Origin: Mesorhizobium sp. B2-4-15
GTDB lineage: Bacteria > Pseudomonadota > Alphaproteobacteria > Rhizobiales > Rhizobiaceae
Direction: 5' to 3'
DNA: 64,000 nucleotides
NCBI RefSeq assembly: GCF_006658505.1
Contig: NZ_VFUZ01000002.1
Location: 1 to 64,000 of the forward strand
The translations under genes were made by a program, and so were the position numbers. Shown piece by piece: positions 47,384-58,131 of the stretch. The first letter of the stretch is position 1. Every line of letters starts with the position of its first letter. Below the pieces are notes generated by a model. That model was given only the letters and a program-made list of their open reading frames with translations. It was not told the DNA's origin and did no database searches.

Positions 47384-48109
47384 TCAGGGCGACTTCTCGC
47401 CGATCAGCTCAAATCTCTCGATCTCGCAGTGCCGGCCGACCACCGCCAGGATTTCCGTTGACGTTTCGACCGCCTCGGGTTGTTTCCATTCGAGGTTGAA
47501 GGAGTACACGAAGCGGCCGCGGACGGAGTCATGCTCGACCGAGGAAAGACGTGCGTCGTAGCCAAGCGGCCGTACCATTTCCTGAAGGTCGGGCGGTGAG
47601 GATTTCGCCGAGGCGACCGACAGGATCGCATGGTGGTCTCGCGCAATCTTGAGGTCGACCCATTTCAACAGCTGGAGCGTTACCAGCGTCAGCAGCGTTG
47701 CGATCGCGCCAAGGCCGAACTGGCCGCCGCCAAACGCAAGCCCGATCACGGTCATGATCCACATGCTGGCGGCGGTGGTGACGCCGGTCACAAGATCGCC
47801 GCGCCGAAGGATGGCGCCGCCGCCAATGAAGCCGACACCGGTCAGCACGCCAAGCGGAAAACGCAGGACATCCATGCGGGCGAAGGAGTCCGCCCCTTTG
47901 CCCATCGTATCAAGCAGCATGTTGGCTTGGATCATGGCAACCGCGGCCGCAAGGCCGACCAGGATGGTCGTGCGAAGCCCGGCGGTGTGGCCGCGCGCTT
48001 CCCTGTTCAGGCCAATGAGGAAACCTGCCAGCAGCACAAACAGGAGGCGCGCGACGAGATCGGGCCAAGTCGGATGAACCGGCATATCGCAGCAAAGCGG
48101 CTCGAACAT
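47384..48109 (-). CDS. MgtC/SapB-family membrane protein
   Basis: A 241-residue inner-membrane protein. Membrane segments at about residues 20-35, 45-65, 80-100 and 110-145 include LLFVLLAGFLIGLNREARGHTAGLRTTILVG, the conserved N-terminal MgtC motif, and LTGVGFIGGGAIL. A soluble C-terminal ACT-like domain follows (residues about 160-241). MgtC proteins affect magnesium homeostasis and ATP synthase activity. GGAG precedes the ATG at 48109. Confidence 0.9.
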   Translation of the reverse strand: MFEPLCCDMPVHPTWPDLVARLLFVLLAGFLIGLNREARGHTAGLRTTILVGLAAAVAMIQANMLLDTMGKGADSFARMDVLRFPLGVLTGVGFIGGGAILRRGDLVTGVTTAASMWIMTVIGLAFGGGQFGLGAIATLLTLVTLQLLKWVDLKIARDHHAILSVASAKSSPPDLQEMVRPLGYDARLSSVEHDSVRGRFVYSFNLEWKQPEAVETSTEILAVVGRHCEIERFELIGEKSP

Positions 48110-48216
48110 TGTTTTCGTGCTCCGCCCTTGTTCGCAAGGTCTTCGGCACCGCCCGGCGCCGGCGATTCCTTATGGCGCAATGCGCCGCACCCTCGAGTCG
48201 AGACGGGGCACGCCGG

Positions 48217-48375
48217 TCATCGGACGGCCAAAGCCAGCACCAATGCCAGGACAACGATGCCGATCAGGCCAGCAACGAAGATGATGCGCTGAGTGCGCGT
48301 GCGCAGGATGATTTCGCCCTGCCTTGCGTCCTGTCCGGAAAAGGCGGGGCCTTCCCTGCCGCGATCCTTGCTCAT
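48217..48375 (-). CDS. small single-span membrane protein
   Basis: A 52-residue protein. A charged N-terminal half (MSKDRGREGPAFSGQDARQG) precedes one strong membrane segment, IIFVAGLIGIVVLALVLALAV. The ATG at 48375 has GGAAGGAG six bases upstream, which supports real translation. Its function is unknown. It is transcribed in the same direction as the MgtC-family gene. Confidence 0.65.
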   Translation of the reverse strand: MSKDRGREGPAFSGQDARQGEIILRTRTQRIIFVAGLIGIVVLALVLALAVR

Positions 48376-48695
48376 GACGTGCTCCTTCCTTGCCGCGCGC
48401 CGCGACTCTGAAGTGTCGATGTAAGAACCCTTTTTGACGCTCGAAGTTCCAGCCGAACTGCCGCCGGCACGCGCCACGTGGCTTCACTACGTCAGGCGGC
48501 CTGGCCAGTCCGAGGTCGCCAAGCGGCTGGGGATCCTGCAGAATGCGATCGACGCCGCCGGCATGGTCATACCGCTCGAGATCACCGATTGCCCTGGCGC
48601 CCTGCACGGCGGGCCTCGCAGGATCCCGGCAAGTGCGTGGAAAACGAAGAGCGGTTCGGCGCTTCAAACGCTGAACCGCTCCAGCAGCCGGCCGT
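48376..48695. other. 320-bp gap, no convincing gene
   Basis: Between the small membrane protein and the 3' end of the aldolase. One frame (48434 onward, rightward) gives about 75 residues before running into the aldolase 3' end. It has a TTG start, no ribosome site and no recognisable family. Confidence 0.4.
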
Positions 48696-49760
48696 TCAGC
48701 CGAATTTCGGATCGAGGCTGCCCGACTTGTAGCGCTTGGCCATGTCCGACAGCGGGATCGGCTTGATCTTGGGCGCATTGCCGGCGGTGCCGAACTGCTC
48801 GAAACGCTCCTTGCAGAGCTTCTTCATCGCCGCCATGGCCGGCGTCAGGTATTTGCGCGGGTCGAACTCGCTGGGGTTCTCGGTCAGCACCTTACGGATC
48901 GCGCCGGTCAGCGCCATGCGGTTGTCGGTGTCGATGTTGATCTTGCGCACGCCGTGCTTGATGCCGCGCTGGATTTCTTCCACCGGCACGCCCCAGGTCG
49001 GCTTCATCTGGCCGCCATATTTGTTGATGATCTCCTGCAAGTCTTCCGGCACCGAGGACGAGCCGTGCATGACCAGATGCATGTTGGGCAGGCGGCGGTG
49101 GATTTCCTCGATGACGTTCATCGCCAGCACTGCGCCGTCGGGCTTGCGGGAGAATTTGTAGGCGCCATGGCTGGTGCCCATGGCCACCGCCAGCGCATCG
49201 ACATGCGTGTCGCGCACGAACTGTTCGGCCTGCACCGGATCGGTCAACAACTGGTCGTGGCTGATCGCGCCCTCGACGCCATGGCCGTCTTCCTGCTCGC
49301 CGCCGCCGCTCTCGAGCGAGCCCAGCACGCCGATCTCGCCTTCCACCGAAACGCCGCCCCAATGCGCCATGTCGACGACGCGGCGCGTGATGCCGGAATT
49401 GTAGGCGTAGTCGGCGGGCGACTTGCCGTCTTCCTTTAGCGAGCCGTCCATCATCACCGAGGTGAAGCCGTACTGGATCGCCGTGACGCAGGTGGCTTCG
49501 TTGTTGCCATGGTCGAGATGCATGCAGACCGGGATGTCGGGATGGATCTCGACCAGCGCGTCGATCAGCTTGGCCAGCACCACGTCATTGGCATAGGCGC
49601 GCGCGCCGCGGCTCGCCTGCAGAATGACGGGAGACTTGGTCTCCTCCGCCGCCTCCATGATGGCGAGGCCCTGTTCCATGTTGTTCATGTTGAAGGCAGG
49701 CACGCCATAGCCGTGTTCGGCGGCGTGATCGAGCAATTGTCTCAATGTGATGCGAGCCAA
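48696..49760 (-). CDS. fba: class II fructose-bisphosphate aldolase
   Basis: A 354-residue zinc aldolase that splits fructose 1,6-bisphosphate into dihydroxyacetone phosphate and glyceraldehyde 3-phosphate. Metal-site motifs are [13 protein letters not shown] (His-Asp-His region, about 80-92), [22 protein letters not shown] and [13 protein letters not shown]; the NIDTDNRMA segment binds phosphate. It is of the CbbA/FbaA long type. The start is TTG at 49760, with GGGAG eight bases upstream; there is no in-frame ATG in a suitable place. It is the enzyme of the main glycolytic/gluconeogenic route. Confidence 0.94.
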   Translation of the reverse strand: MARITLRQLLDHAAEHGYGVPAFNMNNMEQGLAIMEAAEETKSPVILQASRGARAYANDVVLAKLIDALVEIHPDIPVCMHLDHGNNEATCVTAIQYGFTSVMMDGSLKEDGKSPADYAYNSGITRRVVDMAHWGGVSVEGEIGVLGSLESGGGEQEDGHGVEGAISHDQLLTDPVQAEQFVRDTHVDALAVAMGTSHGAYKFSRKPDGAVLAMNVIEEIHRRLPNMHLVMHGSSSVPEDLQEIINKYGGQMKPTWGVPVEEIQRGIKHGVRKINIDTDNRMALTGAIRKVLTENPSEFDPRKYLTPAMAAMKKLCKERFEQFGTAGNAPKIKPIPLSDMAKRYKSGSLDPKFG

Positions 49761-50011
49761 CGAATAGTCTCCCGTATCTGGTTTCAAGCTGTGGTTGCGG
49801 ACTGTCCGCGCATCGTCCAGCCCACCGATGCTTCTGGCCGGATTTCCGCGCGACCGCAACCGCCGCCGACCGACCCGGCCGCAAATCTTCTTACAGCGCG
49901 ATAAAGGCTGGCTCCCTATTGACCGCACTCCGCCGGACGGATCGAACGCGATGTCGGCGTCGGGGGGAAGAGGGTCCGGGACGCCCAGCGCTGAGTGTGT
50001 GCAACGCCGCC

Positions 50012-50782
50012 TCATTTCTGTCTGCCAAGCCGGGCCGCGAGGGAACGCCGCACATCCTCTTCCGCCCCGTCCAGCAGGTCGATCAGAAGTTTGCTGGTGG
50101 CTGCCGGGTCGCGCTTTTCGATGTTCTCCACAATCTGCCGGTGCACGCTGAGCGAGTGGCGCTGGCCGGCCGGATTGTCGTCCGAAAGCCGGAAGCTGAT
50201 CACCAGCGCGGTCTCGATCAAGGCGGCGAGCGACCCGATCAGCTCGTTACCCGACATGTGCAGGATGGTCTGGTGGAATGCCAGATCCGGTACTGCGAAG
50301 CGTTCGCCGTCGTCGCCGGCCTGTTCCATCTCTTCCAGGATGGCCCGCAATTCAGCGATCTGCTCCGGGCTGGCGCGCTCCGCCGCCAGGGCCCCGGCCA
50401 TAGGCTCGATCGCGCGGCGCAGTTCGAACAGCGAACGCGCCTCCTCGGCCGTGGTTCTCGAGCCGAAACGCCACAAAAGCACATCGGGGTCGAGGAAATT
50501 CCAATCCTTGCGCGGGCGCACCCTGGTCCCCGTCCTGGGGCGCATTTCCACCATCCCCTTGCCCGCCAGCACCTTGACGACCTCTCGCAGGCCGGTGCGA
50601 CTTGCGCCATAGGAGGCGCTCCAGTCATCGCCATTCGGCAGCTGATCGCCCGGAATCAATTCGCCGCGCACGATGCTGAGACCGATTTCGTTGAGCAGCC
50701 TGGCGTGAAGGCCGGAATGAGACGAGCCAGCCATGCGGGACGTCATCCGGGATGCCCGGGGAGGGGCGCCTGAAATCTTCAT
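50012..50782 (-). CDS. GntR-family regulator (FadR/FCD type)
   Basis: A 256-residue regulator. The winged helix includes [21 protein letters not shown] and [31 protein letters not shown]. The FCD effector domain includes [20 protein letters not shown] and [13 protein letters not shown], with metal-ligand-type histidines. Two start codons are possible, ATG 50782 and ATG 50800; both fall in an 11-bp direct repeat. It is divergent from the autotransporter gene and could control it. FadR-type regulators of this kind often sense sugar acids. Confidence 0.88.
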   Translation of the reverse strand: MKISGAPPRASRMTSRMAGSSHSGLHARLLNEIGLSIVRGELIPGDQLPNGDDWSASYGASRTGLREVVKVLAGKGMVEMRPRTGTRVRPRKDWNFLDPDVLLWRFGSRTTAEEARSLFELRRAIEPMAGALAAERASPEQIAELRAILEEMEQAGDDGERFAVPDLAFHQTILHMSGNELIGSLAALIETALVISFRLSDDNPAGQRHSLSVHRQIVENIEKRDPAATSKLLIDLLDGAEEDVRRSLAARLGRQK

Positions 50783-50997
50783 ACTATTCCCATTATTCAT
50801 ACGATTGTCACGTGCCCGCCCTAGTGAGCACATCGTTGAACTCTCCGCCAGAGCGATCGACGAACCGAAGCGCAGATAGCACCCGAAGAGCCATAAAAAT
50901 CTCGAGTCTGGTCATCGCCGACGGCGCCTCGCCGTCGTTGGCCGATGTCGTGCGCGTCGAGCCGTCGATCATACACACCAACAGGAATGCGCCAGAA

Positions 50998-52923
50998 ATG
51001 TCTCCCAAGATGATTGACCACGCCAGCAAAGCCGCCCTGAGGGGAACGGCCTGCCTTCCGAAAACCATAACCTCCTGCATCGTGCTGTCCAGCGCCCTTG
51101 CCATGACATCCGTGCCGGCGTTTGCCGTCGAACCCTGGATCATGGTCGAAAAGACGATCTTTACCGGCGATGCGATAACCTCGAAGCAGCAGGGCGTGAC
51201 CACGGACGGCACGAACTGGTACTTCTCCGGTACCAATATTCTCGAGCGCACGGACAAGAACTACAATCCCTCCCTGACGGTCTCGCCCGCCATTCCCGAT
51301 AGTCTCAAGCTTCCGTCCCAATATTCCGACATCGGGCTGAACCATATCGGCGACATCGATTACGCCGACGGGCTTCTCTACATTTCGCTGGACTCGAGCA
51401 AGCGCGACCCGGTCACCGGGGGCAAGTACGAAAACCCGGTTTTCGCGGTCTATCGTGCGAGTGACATGAGCTTCACCGGGCAGGCCTTTTCGCTCAACCC
51501 GCCGCACGGCATCCATGACATCGCCAGTTGGGTGGCCGTCGATGCCAAGAACGGCCTCGGCTACGGCATGGCCTATGAGAATGCGACGGAAATAGCGGTC
51601 TACAATCTGTCGGACTGGAGCTTCAAGGAATACATTCCGCTGACGCACACGATCGACCAGGCGCAAGGGGGCAAACTCCTCAACGGCTGGATGTATTTTT
51701 CGACCGACAATGACGATAAGATCATCTACCGGGCGAACCTCAAGACCGGCGAAGTCGAAAACCTCGGCAACCTGAAAATCGACGGCGAGCAGGAAGTCGA
51801 AGGTCTTTCCTTCAACCAGACGAAGGACGGCTGGTCGATGTACATCCTCAACCGGGAAGCGCTGGAGGGCAACCCGAACGAAGAAGCGGTAGGCTTCTAT
51901 CGCTATCTGCGCCCCTTTGGAAACGCGCTCTCCGGCGAGATCCACGCCGATATCAATGGCGCGCTTGTCGAGGATAGCCGCTTCGCGCGGGACGCCGCCA
52001 ACCGCCGATTGCAATCCGCCTTCGACGCGGTCTCCGCACCCGTTCTGACCACCGCCAGCATCGACGCCGGCGGCGTGCACGCCGCGCCGTCCACCGCCGA
52101 CGGCATCGTGATCTGGAGCGAGGCACTGGCCATGACGGGCGACGCGAACGGATCCGGCGATGCGGCCGCCTTCGGCCGCAAGACAGCCGGGTTCATCGGG
52201 GGCGCCGACGCACCTGTCGGAAGCTGGCGGCTCGGCGTGCTCGGCGGCTACAGCAATTCGAGCTTCGATGTCACCGACCGCGACTCATCGGGCTCGAGCG
52301 ACAACTACAATCTCGGCGTCTATGCCGGCACGCAGTTGGGCCAGTTCGGTTTCCGCGCCGGCGCGATCTATGGCTGGCATGACATCGAAACCAGGCGCAG
52401 CGTTGTCTTCCCCGCCTTCAGCGAACAGCTTTCCGCCGATTACAATGCCACGACGGCGCAGGCCTTCAGCGAGCTTTCCTACCGGTTCGACATCGGGCGC
52501 AATGCCTTCGAACCTTTCGCCAACCTCGCCTATGTCCATCTGAAGACCGATGGCTTCGCCGAGACCGGCGGCGCGACGTCTGCCTTGACCGGCCAGGAGA
52601 TGTCGACCCAGAACACCTTCTCGACGTTCGGTGTTCGTGCTTCGACCCAGTTCGACACGGGAGTGACCGGGGCTGCCCTGCACGGCATGCTGGGCTGGCA
52701 GCACGCCTATGGCGATGTCGGGCCGACCTCCGATCTGGCCTTCAACACCGGAGCCTTCTTCACCATTGCGGGCGTGCCGATCGCCAGGGACGCGCTGGCG
52801 GTCGAAGCTGGTTTTGATGTTCCGCTGTCCCCCAACGCCACGCTGGGTGCCTCCTATTCCGGCCAGATCGCCAAGGACGTCCAGGGGCATGCCTTCAAGG
52901 TCAGTTTCGATCTGAAGCTGTAG
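50998..52923 (+). CDS. autotransporter with globular, propeller-like passenger
   Basis: A 641-residue secreted/outer-membrane protein. A long signal peptide ends at AFA-VEP (residue 43). The passenger (about 44-330) is not a repetitive beta-helix. It has spaced strand motifs such as TNWYFSGTNILERTD, GDIDYADGLLYISLD, VAVDAKNGLGYGMAYE, GWMYFSTDNDDKIIYRANL and WSMYILNRE, suggesting a small beta-propeller. A linker helix (LVEDSRFARDAANRRLQ) leads to the C-terminal 12-strand barrel (about 380-641), ending FKVSFDLKL. ATG 50998 is chosen because it gives a clean signal peptide. Function unknown; adhesion or a surface enzyme is possible. Confidence 0.85.
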   Translation: MSPKMIDHASKAALRGTACLPKTITSCIVLSSALAMTSVPAFAVEPWIMVEKTIFTGDAITSKQQGVTTDGTNWYFSGTNILERTDKNYNPSLTVSPAIPDSLKLPSQYSDIGLNHIGDIDYADGLLYISLDSSKRDPVTGGKYENPVFAVYRASDMSFTGQAFSLNPPHGIHDIASWVAVDAKNGLGYGMAYENATEIAVYNLSDWSFKEYIPLTHTIDQAQGGKLLNGWMYFSTDNDDKIIYRANLKTGEVENLGNLKIDGEQEVEGLSFNQTKDGWSMYILNREALEGNPNEEAVGFYRYLRPFGNALSGEIHADINGALVEDSRFARDAANRRLQSAFDAVSAPVLTTASIDAGGVHAAPSTADGIVIWSEALAMTGDANGSGDAAAFGRKTAGFIGGADAPVGSWRLGVLGGYSNSSFDVTDRDSSGSSDNYNLGVYAGTQLGQFGFRAGAIYGWHDIETRRSVVFPAFSEQLSADYNATTAQAFSELSYRFDIGRNAFEPFANLAYVHLKTDGFAETGGATSALTGQEMSTQNTFSTFGVRASTQFDTGVTGAALHGMLGWQHAYGDVGPTSDLAFNTGAFFTIAGVPIARDALAVEAGFDVPLSPNATLGASYSGQIAKDVQGHAFKVSFDLKL

Positions 52924-52937
52924 ACCGCCATCGGCAG

Positions 52938-52992
52938 GGCCGCGTCCCATCCCGGCACCCCGGGTACAGATCCCGGGACGGGCGACGCGGCC
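52938..52992. terminator. hairpin between convergent autotransporter and ribH2
   Basis: Outer stem GGCCGCGTC (52938-52946) with GACGCGGCC (52984-52992), and an inner CCCGGG...CCCGGG stem. It lies 15 bp after the autotransporter stop. No long T-run follows, so it may be an inefficient or shared terminator. Confidence 0.55.
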
Positions 52993-53031
52993 TTGCGTCA
53001 GACCAATTGCAAACAGCCTGAGCCGCCGCCT

Positions 53032-53778
<747 letters not shown>

Positions 53779-53790
53779 ATTAACGTGCTT

Positions 53791-53819
53791 GTATGAAAGA
53801 GCGGGAGTGCTGCTGTCAA
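53791..53819 (-). promoter_or_regulatory. sigma-70-type promoter for riboswitch-ribH2 transcript
   Basis: Read leftward, TTGACA (53819-53814), a 17-bp spacer, then TCATAC (53796-53791). It ends about 13 bp before the riboswitch begins, which fits transcription start near 53784. Confidence 0.55.
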
Positions 53820-53860
53820 CCGTGCGGACGCCGGTGGCCCATTACGTCCGTTCGGCTAGT

Positions 53861-55030
53861 CTAGCGCCATGCCGCCGCCGAAGCGGCAACCAGCATCAGC
53901 AGCGCCGCGACCATTGCGCAGATGGCGAAGCCGAAGCTGGAATAGAGCGGGCCGAAACCGGTGGTGCCGACAAAAACCGCCAGATAGGTCACCGCGCTGT
54001 TCAAGCCCATGATCGTGCCGCGCCGCGAGGGGTCGAGTGCCGAGAGGCGGGTGACCAGGACATTCAGTCCGAAGTGGTTGGCAAGCCCCCACACCGCCAC
54101 CATGGCCAGGGCCAGCCCGAAATTGTTGCTCGTCGCCGCAAGGGCAACGTAGACAACGGCGACGAGCAGATAGGCGAACGGCATGACGCGGCGGGCACCC
54201 AGGCGATCGATCACGCCGTCGAGGAGAGCGGCCGCGCCGAAGCCGATGCCATAGGCGAGCGCGGCCCACCCATTGGCGCTCACCGGCTTGCCCAGCCCGC
54301 TGTGCAGGTGATCGCCGAGATAGCCGTAGACGCCGTAGAAGGCGGTCATGAAGGCCGCGCAGGCGATGAGCAGCGGCACGATGCCGGGAATGCTCAACGC
54401 CGCCAGCGGCGTTGGTGCCGGGCCAGTCTTCCTGGCGTCGCTCAGCGACGTCATCGCAAGACTTGCCAGCGCAAGGATCGCGAGCAGCGCGACCGCGGCA
54501 AAAACGGCGCGCCAATGCACGAGATCGGCAAGCACGGCCGACAAGGAGACCCCGGCCACCATGCTGAGCGTCCATCCGGTCAGCACGATGCCGATGGTCC
54601 CGCTTTCGCGGCCGGGCGGCGCGATCGCCGCCGAGCTGGAATAGATGGCCGGCATCGCGACACCGGCGGCGATGCCTGCGAGGAGCTGTGCTGCGACCAG
54701 CATGATTACAGTCGGTGCCGCCGCGCTGGCCACAAGGGCTATCGCCAGCAGTAGCAATGCCCCCTGCAGCATCCGGCGGGCACCGAGCCGGTCGATATAG
54801 CGTGCCAGGAACAGGGCGCTTGCCGAGGTTCCGAGGCCAAAAGCAGCCGCCGCGACCATGACGGCGGGGACGCTGGTTCCGAACGACACCGCCACGGCAG
54901 GGGCTATCGGCCCCAAAACCAGCGAGTTCGAGCCAATCACAGCGATGCACCCGGTCAACAGATAGGCGAGGGCTGGGATGGGCGGCCGGGCGTTTGCGGT
55001 TAGAGCTGCTGCTTGATTGCTGTTCGACAT
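53861..55030 (-). CDS. MFS transporter
   Basis: About 389 residues with 12 hydrophobic segments in two groups of six. The inter-helix 2-3 loop reads LARYIDRLGARRMLQGAL, and a matching DRLGARRVMPFAYL sits in the second half; both fit the major facilitator A motif. It is likely a drug or amino acid exporter. Divergence from an Lrp-type regulator only about 50 bp away suggests an amino-acid-related efflux role. Start ATG 55030 (MSNSNQAA) is preferred over ATG 55054; neither has a strong ribosome site. Confidence 0.85.
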   Translation of the reverse strand: MSNSNQAAALTANARPPIPALAYLLTGCIAVIGSNSLVLGPIAPAVAVSFGTSVPAVMVAAAAFGLGTSASALFLARYIDRLGARRMLQGALLLLAIALVASAAAPTVIMLVAAQLLAGIAAGVAMPAIYSSSAAIAPPGRESGTIGIVLTGWTLSMVAGVSLSAVLADLVHWRAVFAAVALLAILALASLAMTSLSDARKTGPAPTPLAALSIPGIVPLLIACAAFMTAFYGVYGYLGDHLHSGLGKPVSANGWAALAYGIGFGAAALLDGVIDRLGARRVMPFAYLLVAVVYVALAATSNNFGLALAMVAVWGLANHFGLNVLVTRLSALDPSRRGTIMGLNSAVTYLAVFVGTTGFGPLYSSFGFAICAMVAALLMLVAASAAAWR

Positions 55031-55079
55031 ATCGCCATAATGGCCGTATTTCATTCAGCTGCAATCGGGAATTCTCTCC

Positions 55080-55619
55080 ATGAATGAAGAAACAAATGGT
55101 ATTCAGCCGAACAGGCCCCCGGCCAGGGATATCGATGCAATCGACCGAAAGATATTAGGCGTGCTGGTCGACGACGCCACGGTCAGCTACGCCGAACTCG
55201 GTGATCGCGTTGGGCTTTCCCCGCCGGCCGCGCACGAGCGGGTGAAGCGGCTGCGGCGCAGCGGCGCCATTCGCAACACAGCCGCCATCATCGATCCCCA
55301 TGCGGTAAGCAAGCCGTTGCTCGCCTTTGTCCACATCGACACAAGGGGCTGGGGCAAGACCCCGGAGTTGATGGCGATTTCCGAATACCCGGAGGTCGAG
55401 GAGATCCACACGGTCGCCGGGGATACCTGCGTGCTGCTCAAGGTCCGCACCGAGGACACGAGGGCGCTCGAAGGGCTTCTCTCGCGCCTTTACGACACGC
55501 CCGGCGTTACGTCGACGCGCAGCTATGTGGTGCTGTCGACCTATCTCGAACGACCGGTACAGCCCGGCATCACGGGACAATGGCCAATGCCGCGACACCT
55601 GGTCAGGCCACTTTACTAA
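55080..55619 (+). CDS. Lrp/AsnC-family transcriptional regulator
   Basis: A 179-residue regulator. The N-terminal helix-turn-helix (AIDRKILGVLVDDATVSYAELGDRVGLSPPAAHERVKRLRRSGAI, about 20-64) is followed by a RAM effector domain with HTVAGDTCVLLKVRTED. The family senses amino acids. It diverges from the MFS transporter, an arrangement often used to control an amino acid exporter. Its stop is 12 bp from the stop of the convergent mtnA. Confidence 0.92.
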   Translation: MNEETNGIQPNRPPARDIDAIDRKILGVLVDDATVSYAELGDRVGLSPPAAHERVKRLRRSGAIRNTAAIIDPHAVSKPLLAFVHIDTRGWGKTPELMAISEYPEVEEIHTVAGDTCVLLKVRTEDTRALEGLLSRLYDTPGVTSTRSYVVLSTYLERPVQPGITGQWPMPRHLVRPLY

Positions 55620-55631
55620 GTTGCCGACCGA

Positions 55632-56726
55632 TCATCCCCGCTCGGGGAACATCGCCTTCAGGCCTTCGCGCGAGGCCTTGGCGACGCCGCGTTCGGTGAT
55701 CAGGCCGGTGACCAGCCGCGCCGGTGTCACGTCGAAGGCAGGGTTCGCCGCGGGCGTCGCCTCCGGGGAGACGCGCACCTGGGCGATTTCGCCGCCGGCG
55801 GTCTTGCCCCAGACCAGCGAAACCTCGTCGGCCGAGCGCTGCTCGATCGGGATCTCCTTGAGCCCGTCATGCACCGTCCAGTCGATGGTCGGCGACGGCA
55901 GCGCGACATAGAACGGCACGTCATTGTCGGCGGCGGCGAGCGCCTTGAGATAGGTGCCGATCTTGTTGCACACATCGCCGTCGGCGGTGGTGCGGTCGGT
56001 GCCGACGATGACCATGTCGATCTCGCCACGCTGCATCAGGTGACCCCCGGCATTGTCGACGATGAGCGTGTGCGGCACGCCGTGGCCGGCCATCTCCCAG
56101 GCGGTTAGCTGGGCGCCCTGGTTGCGCGGCCGCGTCTCGTCGACATAGACGTGGACGGGAATGCCCGCCTCGGCCGCCAGGTAGATCGGCGCGGTTGCGG
56201 TGCCGTAGTCGACGGTCGCCAGCCAGCCGGCGTTGCAATGGGTCAGGATGTTGACCGTCTCGCCCGGCTGCTTGCGCGCGGCGATCGCCTTGATGATGGC
56301 AAGTCCGTTTTCGCCGATGGCGCGGTTCAGCCCGACGTCCTCGTCGGCGATTTCACTGGCGCGCCGATAGGCGGCCGCGGCACGTTGTTCTGTTGGCAGC
56401 GGGCGAAGGAAGCGTCGCATCTCGTCGAGCGCCCAGCGCAAATTGATCGCGGTTGGACGTGTCTCATGCAAGGTCTCCCACACGGCATCGAGCGCGGCAT
56501 CGGACGCATCGTCCGCCATCTGCATGGCGACGCCATAGGCGGCGGTGACGCCGATCAGCGGCGCGCCGCGCACCCACATGTCGCGGATGGCGGTGGCGAT
56601 GCCGGATACGGTGCCGATTCTCTCGACACGGAAATCATGCGGCAGCCAGCGCTGGTCTATGATGTCGACCGAACGCCCGTCATCGCTCAGCCAGATGGTC
56701 CGGTACTGGCGGTCGCCGACGTTCAA
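55632..56726 (-). CDS. mtnA: methylthioribose-1-phosphate isomerase MtnA
   Basis: A 364-residue eIF2B-like isomerase that converts 5-methylthioribose 1-phosphate (or 5-deoxyribose 1-phosphate) to the ribulose 1-phosphate form. Active-site motifs: [16 protein letters not shown] (about 50-65), [18 protein letters not shown] with the catalytic Cys, and [20 protein letters not shown] with the catalytic Asp. The start is TTG 56726 overlapping the mtnK stop (TTGA), with AGGAG upstream. With MtnK it forms a salvage pair, but the later steps of the normal methionine salvage pathway are not in this window. Confidence 0.95.
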   Translation of the reverse strand: MNVGDRQYRTIWLSDDGRSVDIIDQRWLPHDFRVERIGTVSGIATAIRDMWVRGAPLIGVTAAYGVAMQMADDASDAALDAVWETLHETRPTAINLRWALDEMRRFLRPLPTEQRAAAAYRRASEIADEDVGLNRAIGENGLAIIKAIAARKQPGETVNILTHCNAGWLATVDYGTATAPIYLAAEAGIPVHVYVDETRPRNQGAQLTAWEMAGHGVPHTLIVDNAGGHLMQRGEIDMVIVGTDRTTADGDVCNKIGTYLKALAAADNDVPFYVALPSPTIDWTVHDGLKEIPIEQRSADEVSLVWGKTAGGEIAQVRVSPEATPAANPAFDVTPARLVTGLITERGVAKASREGLKAMFPERG

Positions 56727-57994
56727 ATTCCGCTCTCCTGTTCGATCAGCGCGGCCAAATTATTGACCTCGTCGATGCTGTGAATCTGACGCCGGTTGAC
56801 GGCGATGTGACGGCCGAATTTCAGCGCCTTCGCTTCACAACTGGCGCGCAGGTCTTCATCGGCAATGGTTTCGAAATCGGCATTGTGGGCGAGACCGAGG
56901 ATGCGCCTGTGCACCTCGATGCCGGCAAAGCCGAGCAGGTCGGTCCAGATCTGGTGCAGCACATGGTCGAGCGCCTGCTCTGCGCCGAGCCTGTCGCCCT
57001 GATCCTCGAACAGGCTCTTCTGGTAGAGCATGCCGGTACGCTCGGTGCGCCACAGATGCGAGAATTCGGCGCGGAACACCGCCCATGTCTCGACGATGAC
57101 ATCGAGCAGATAGGCGCGCATGGCATCGCGCTTGCCCTGTTGCTCATGTCCGCGCTGCGAGAAGAACGACATCCAGAAATTGGCGAGCAGCATGCCGACA
57201 TCGAAGGCCATCGGGCCGTAGAAGGCGAACTCCGGATCGATCATCCGGGTTTCCGTGTCGGTGACCATGATCGAGCCGGAATGCAGGTCGCCATGCAGCA
57301 GCGTCTCCGCATTGGCGGCGAAGATATGCTTCAGCCGCTGCGCTTCGACCTTGAGGTCGCGGTCGGCGCGCAGTTCTGCAACCAGGCTGTCGAGCTGCGG
57401 GCTGGTGTGCCGGTTCATCTTGGCGTCGAAATAGGGGTCCGAGAACACCAGGTTCTCGGTGATGTCGCAAAGTTCGACATTGTCGGCGAACAGCGCCAGA
57501 TCGGCCTTGCGATCCCTGGCTGTCATCGACAGATCGGAGCCGCGAAACAGCGTACGGGCCATGAACAGGCCGATATCCCTAGCGATGTTCGGCAACTGCC
57601 GGCCTTCGATCAGTGCCCGCCGCAGAATGATGTGCGGCGACAGATATTCCATGATGATCAGCGCCTGCACCTCGTCGAAATGATGGATCGCCGGCACCGA
57701 GCCTGGCGCGCGCGCCTCCTGACGCGTCAGCGCGTGGTATTCGAAGAAGGAACGCTTCAGCGGCAGCGGCCAGCTGTCGCCGACCAGGCGGACATAAGGC
57801 AGGGCCTGCTTGACCACGGCGGTACCGCTGGCGCCCTCGACGATGAAGACGAGGTTCAGATTGCCGTCGCCGACTTCGCGGACCTTCCATTGTGTCGCGT
57901 CCTTGCCGATCTTCGCGCGCAGCGCCTCGTTCGTGCCGAGGCGCGTCGCAAGCGTCTCCACCGACAATGCTTCGAACGGCAATTTCCCAGTCAT
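56723..57994 (-). CDS. mtnK: 5-methylthioribose kinase MtnK
   Basis: A 423-residue kinase of the aminoglycoside-phosphotransferase-like fold that makes 5-methylthioribose 1-phosphate. Motifs: [25 protein letters not shown] (residues about 45-69, with the ATP-binding Lys), [11 protein letters not shown] with the catalytic Asp, and [16 protein letters not shown] with the metal-binding Asp. GGGAGGGAG precedes the ATG at 57994. Enzymes of this family also accept 5-deoxyribose in some bacteria. First gene of the mtnKA unit, divergent from the ABC importer. Confidence 0.95.
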   Translation of the reverse strand: MTGKLPFEALSVETLATRLGTNEALRAKIGKDATQWKVREVGDGNLNLVFIVEGASGTAVVKQALPYVRLVGDSWPLPLKRSFFEYHALTRQEARAPGSVPAIHHFDEVQALIIMEYLSPHIILRRALIEGRQLPNIARDIGLFMARTLFRGSDLSMTARDRKADLALFADNVELCDITENLVFSDPYFDAKMNRHTSPQLDSLVAELRADRDLKVEAQRLKHIFAANAETLLHGDLHSGSIMVTDTETRMIDPEFAFYGPMAFDVGMLLANFWMSFFSQRGHEQQGKRDAMRAYLLDVIVETWAVFRAEFSHLWRTERTGMLYQKSLFEDQGDRLGAEQALDHVLHQIWTDLLGFAGIEVHRRILGLAHNADFETIADEDLRASCEAKALKFGRHIAVNRRQIHSIDEVNNLAALIEQESGI

Positions 57995-58066
57995 TCTTCT
58001 CCCTCCCGCTTATTTGCTCCGATCATAAGGGAGCCTTGGCGGCGGGGCCAAGCTAGGAAGCTGTCT

Positions 58067-58095
58067 GGCAATTGTCAATCGTGTTGACAATTGCC
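58067..58095. promoter_or_regulatory. perfect inverted-repeat operator between mtnK and ABC importer
   Basis: GGCAATTGTCAA, spacer TCGTG, TTGACAATTGCC: 12-bp arms with no mismatch. It lies 72 bp from the mtnK start and 36 bp from the ATPase start. This is a strong candidate for one repressor controlling both directions, but no regulator gene is adjacent within the window. Confidence 0.75.
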
Positions 58096-58131
58096 GACAT
58101 TGACCATAGCGTCACGGTCAGGGAGGAACGC

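Noticed and set aside
48434..48766. 110-residue rightward frame overlapping the aldolase 3' end
   Set aside because: TTG start without a ribosome site, composition of a shadow frame, and overlap with a well-supported aldolase gene.
57995..58131. Possible SAM riboswitch upstream of mtnK
   Set aside because: No SAM-I or SAM-II core is visible; the gap is explained by the 12-bp inverted repeat and promoters.
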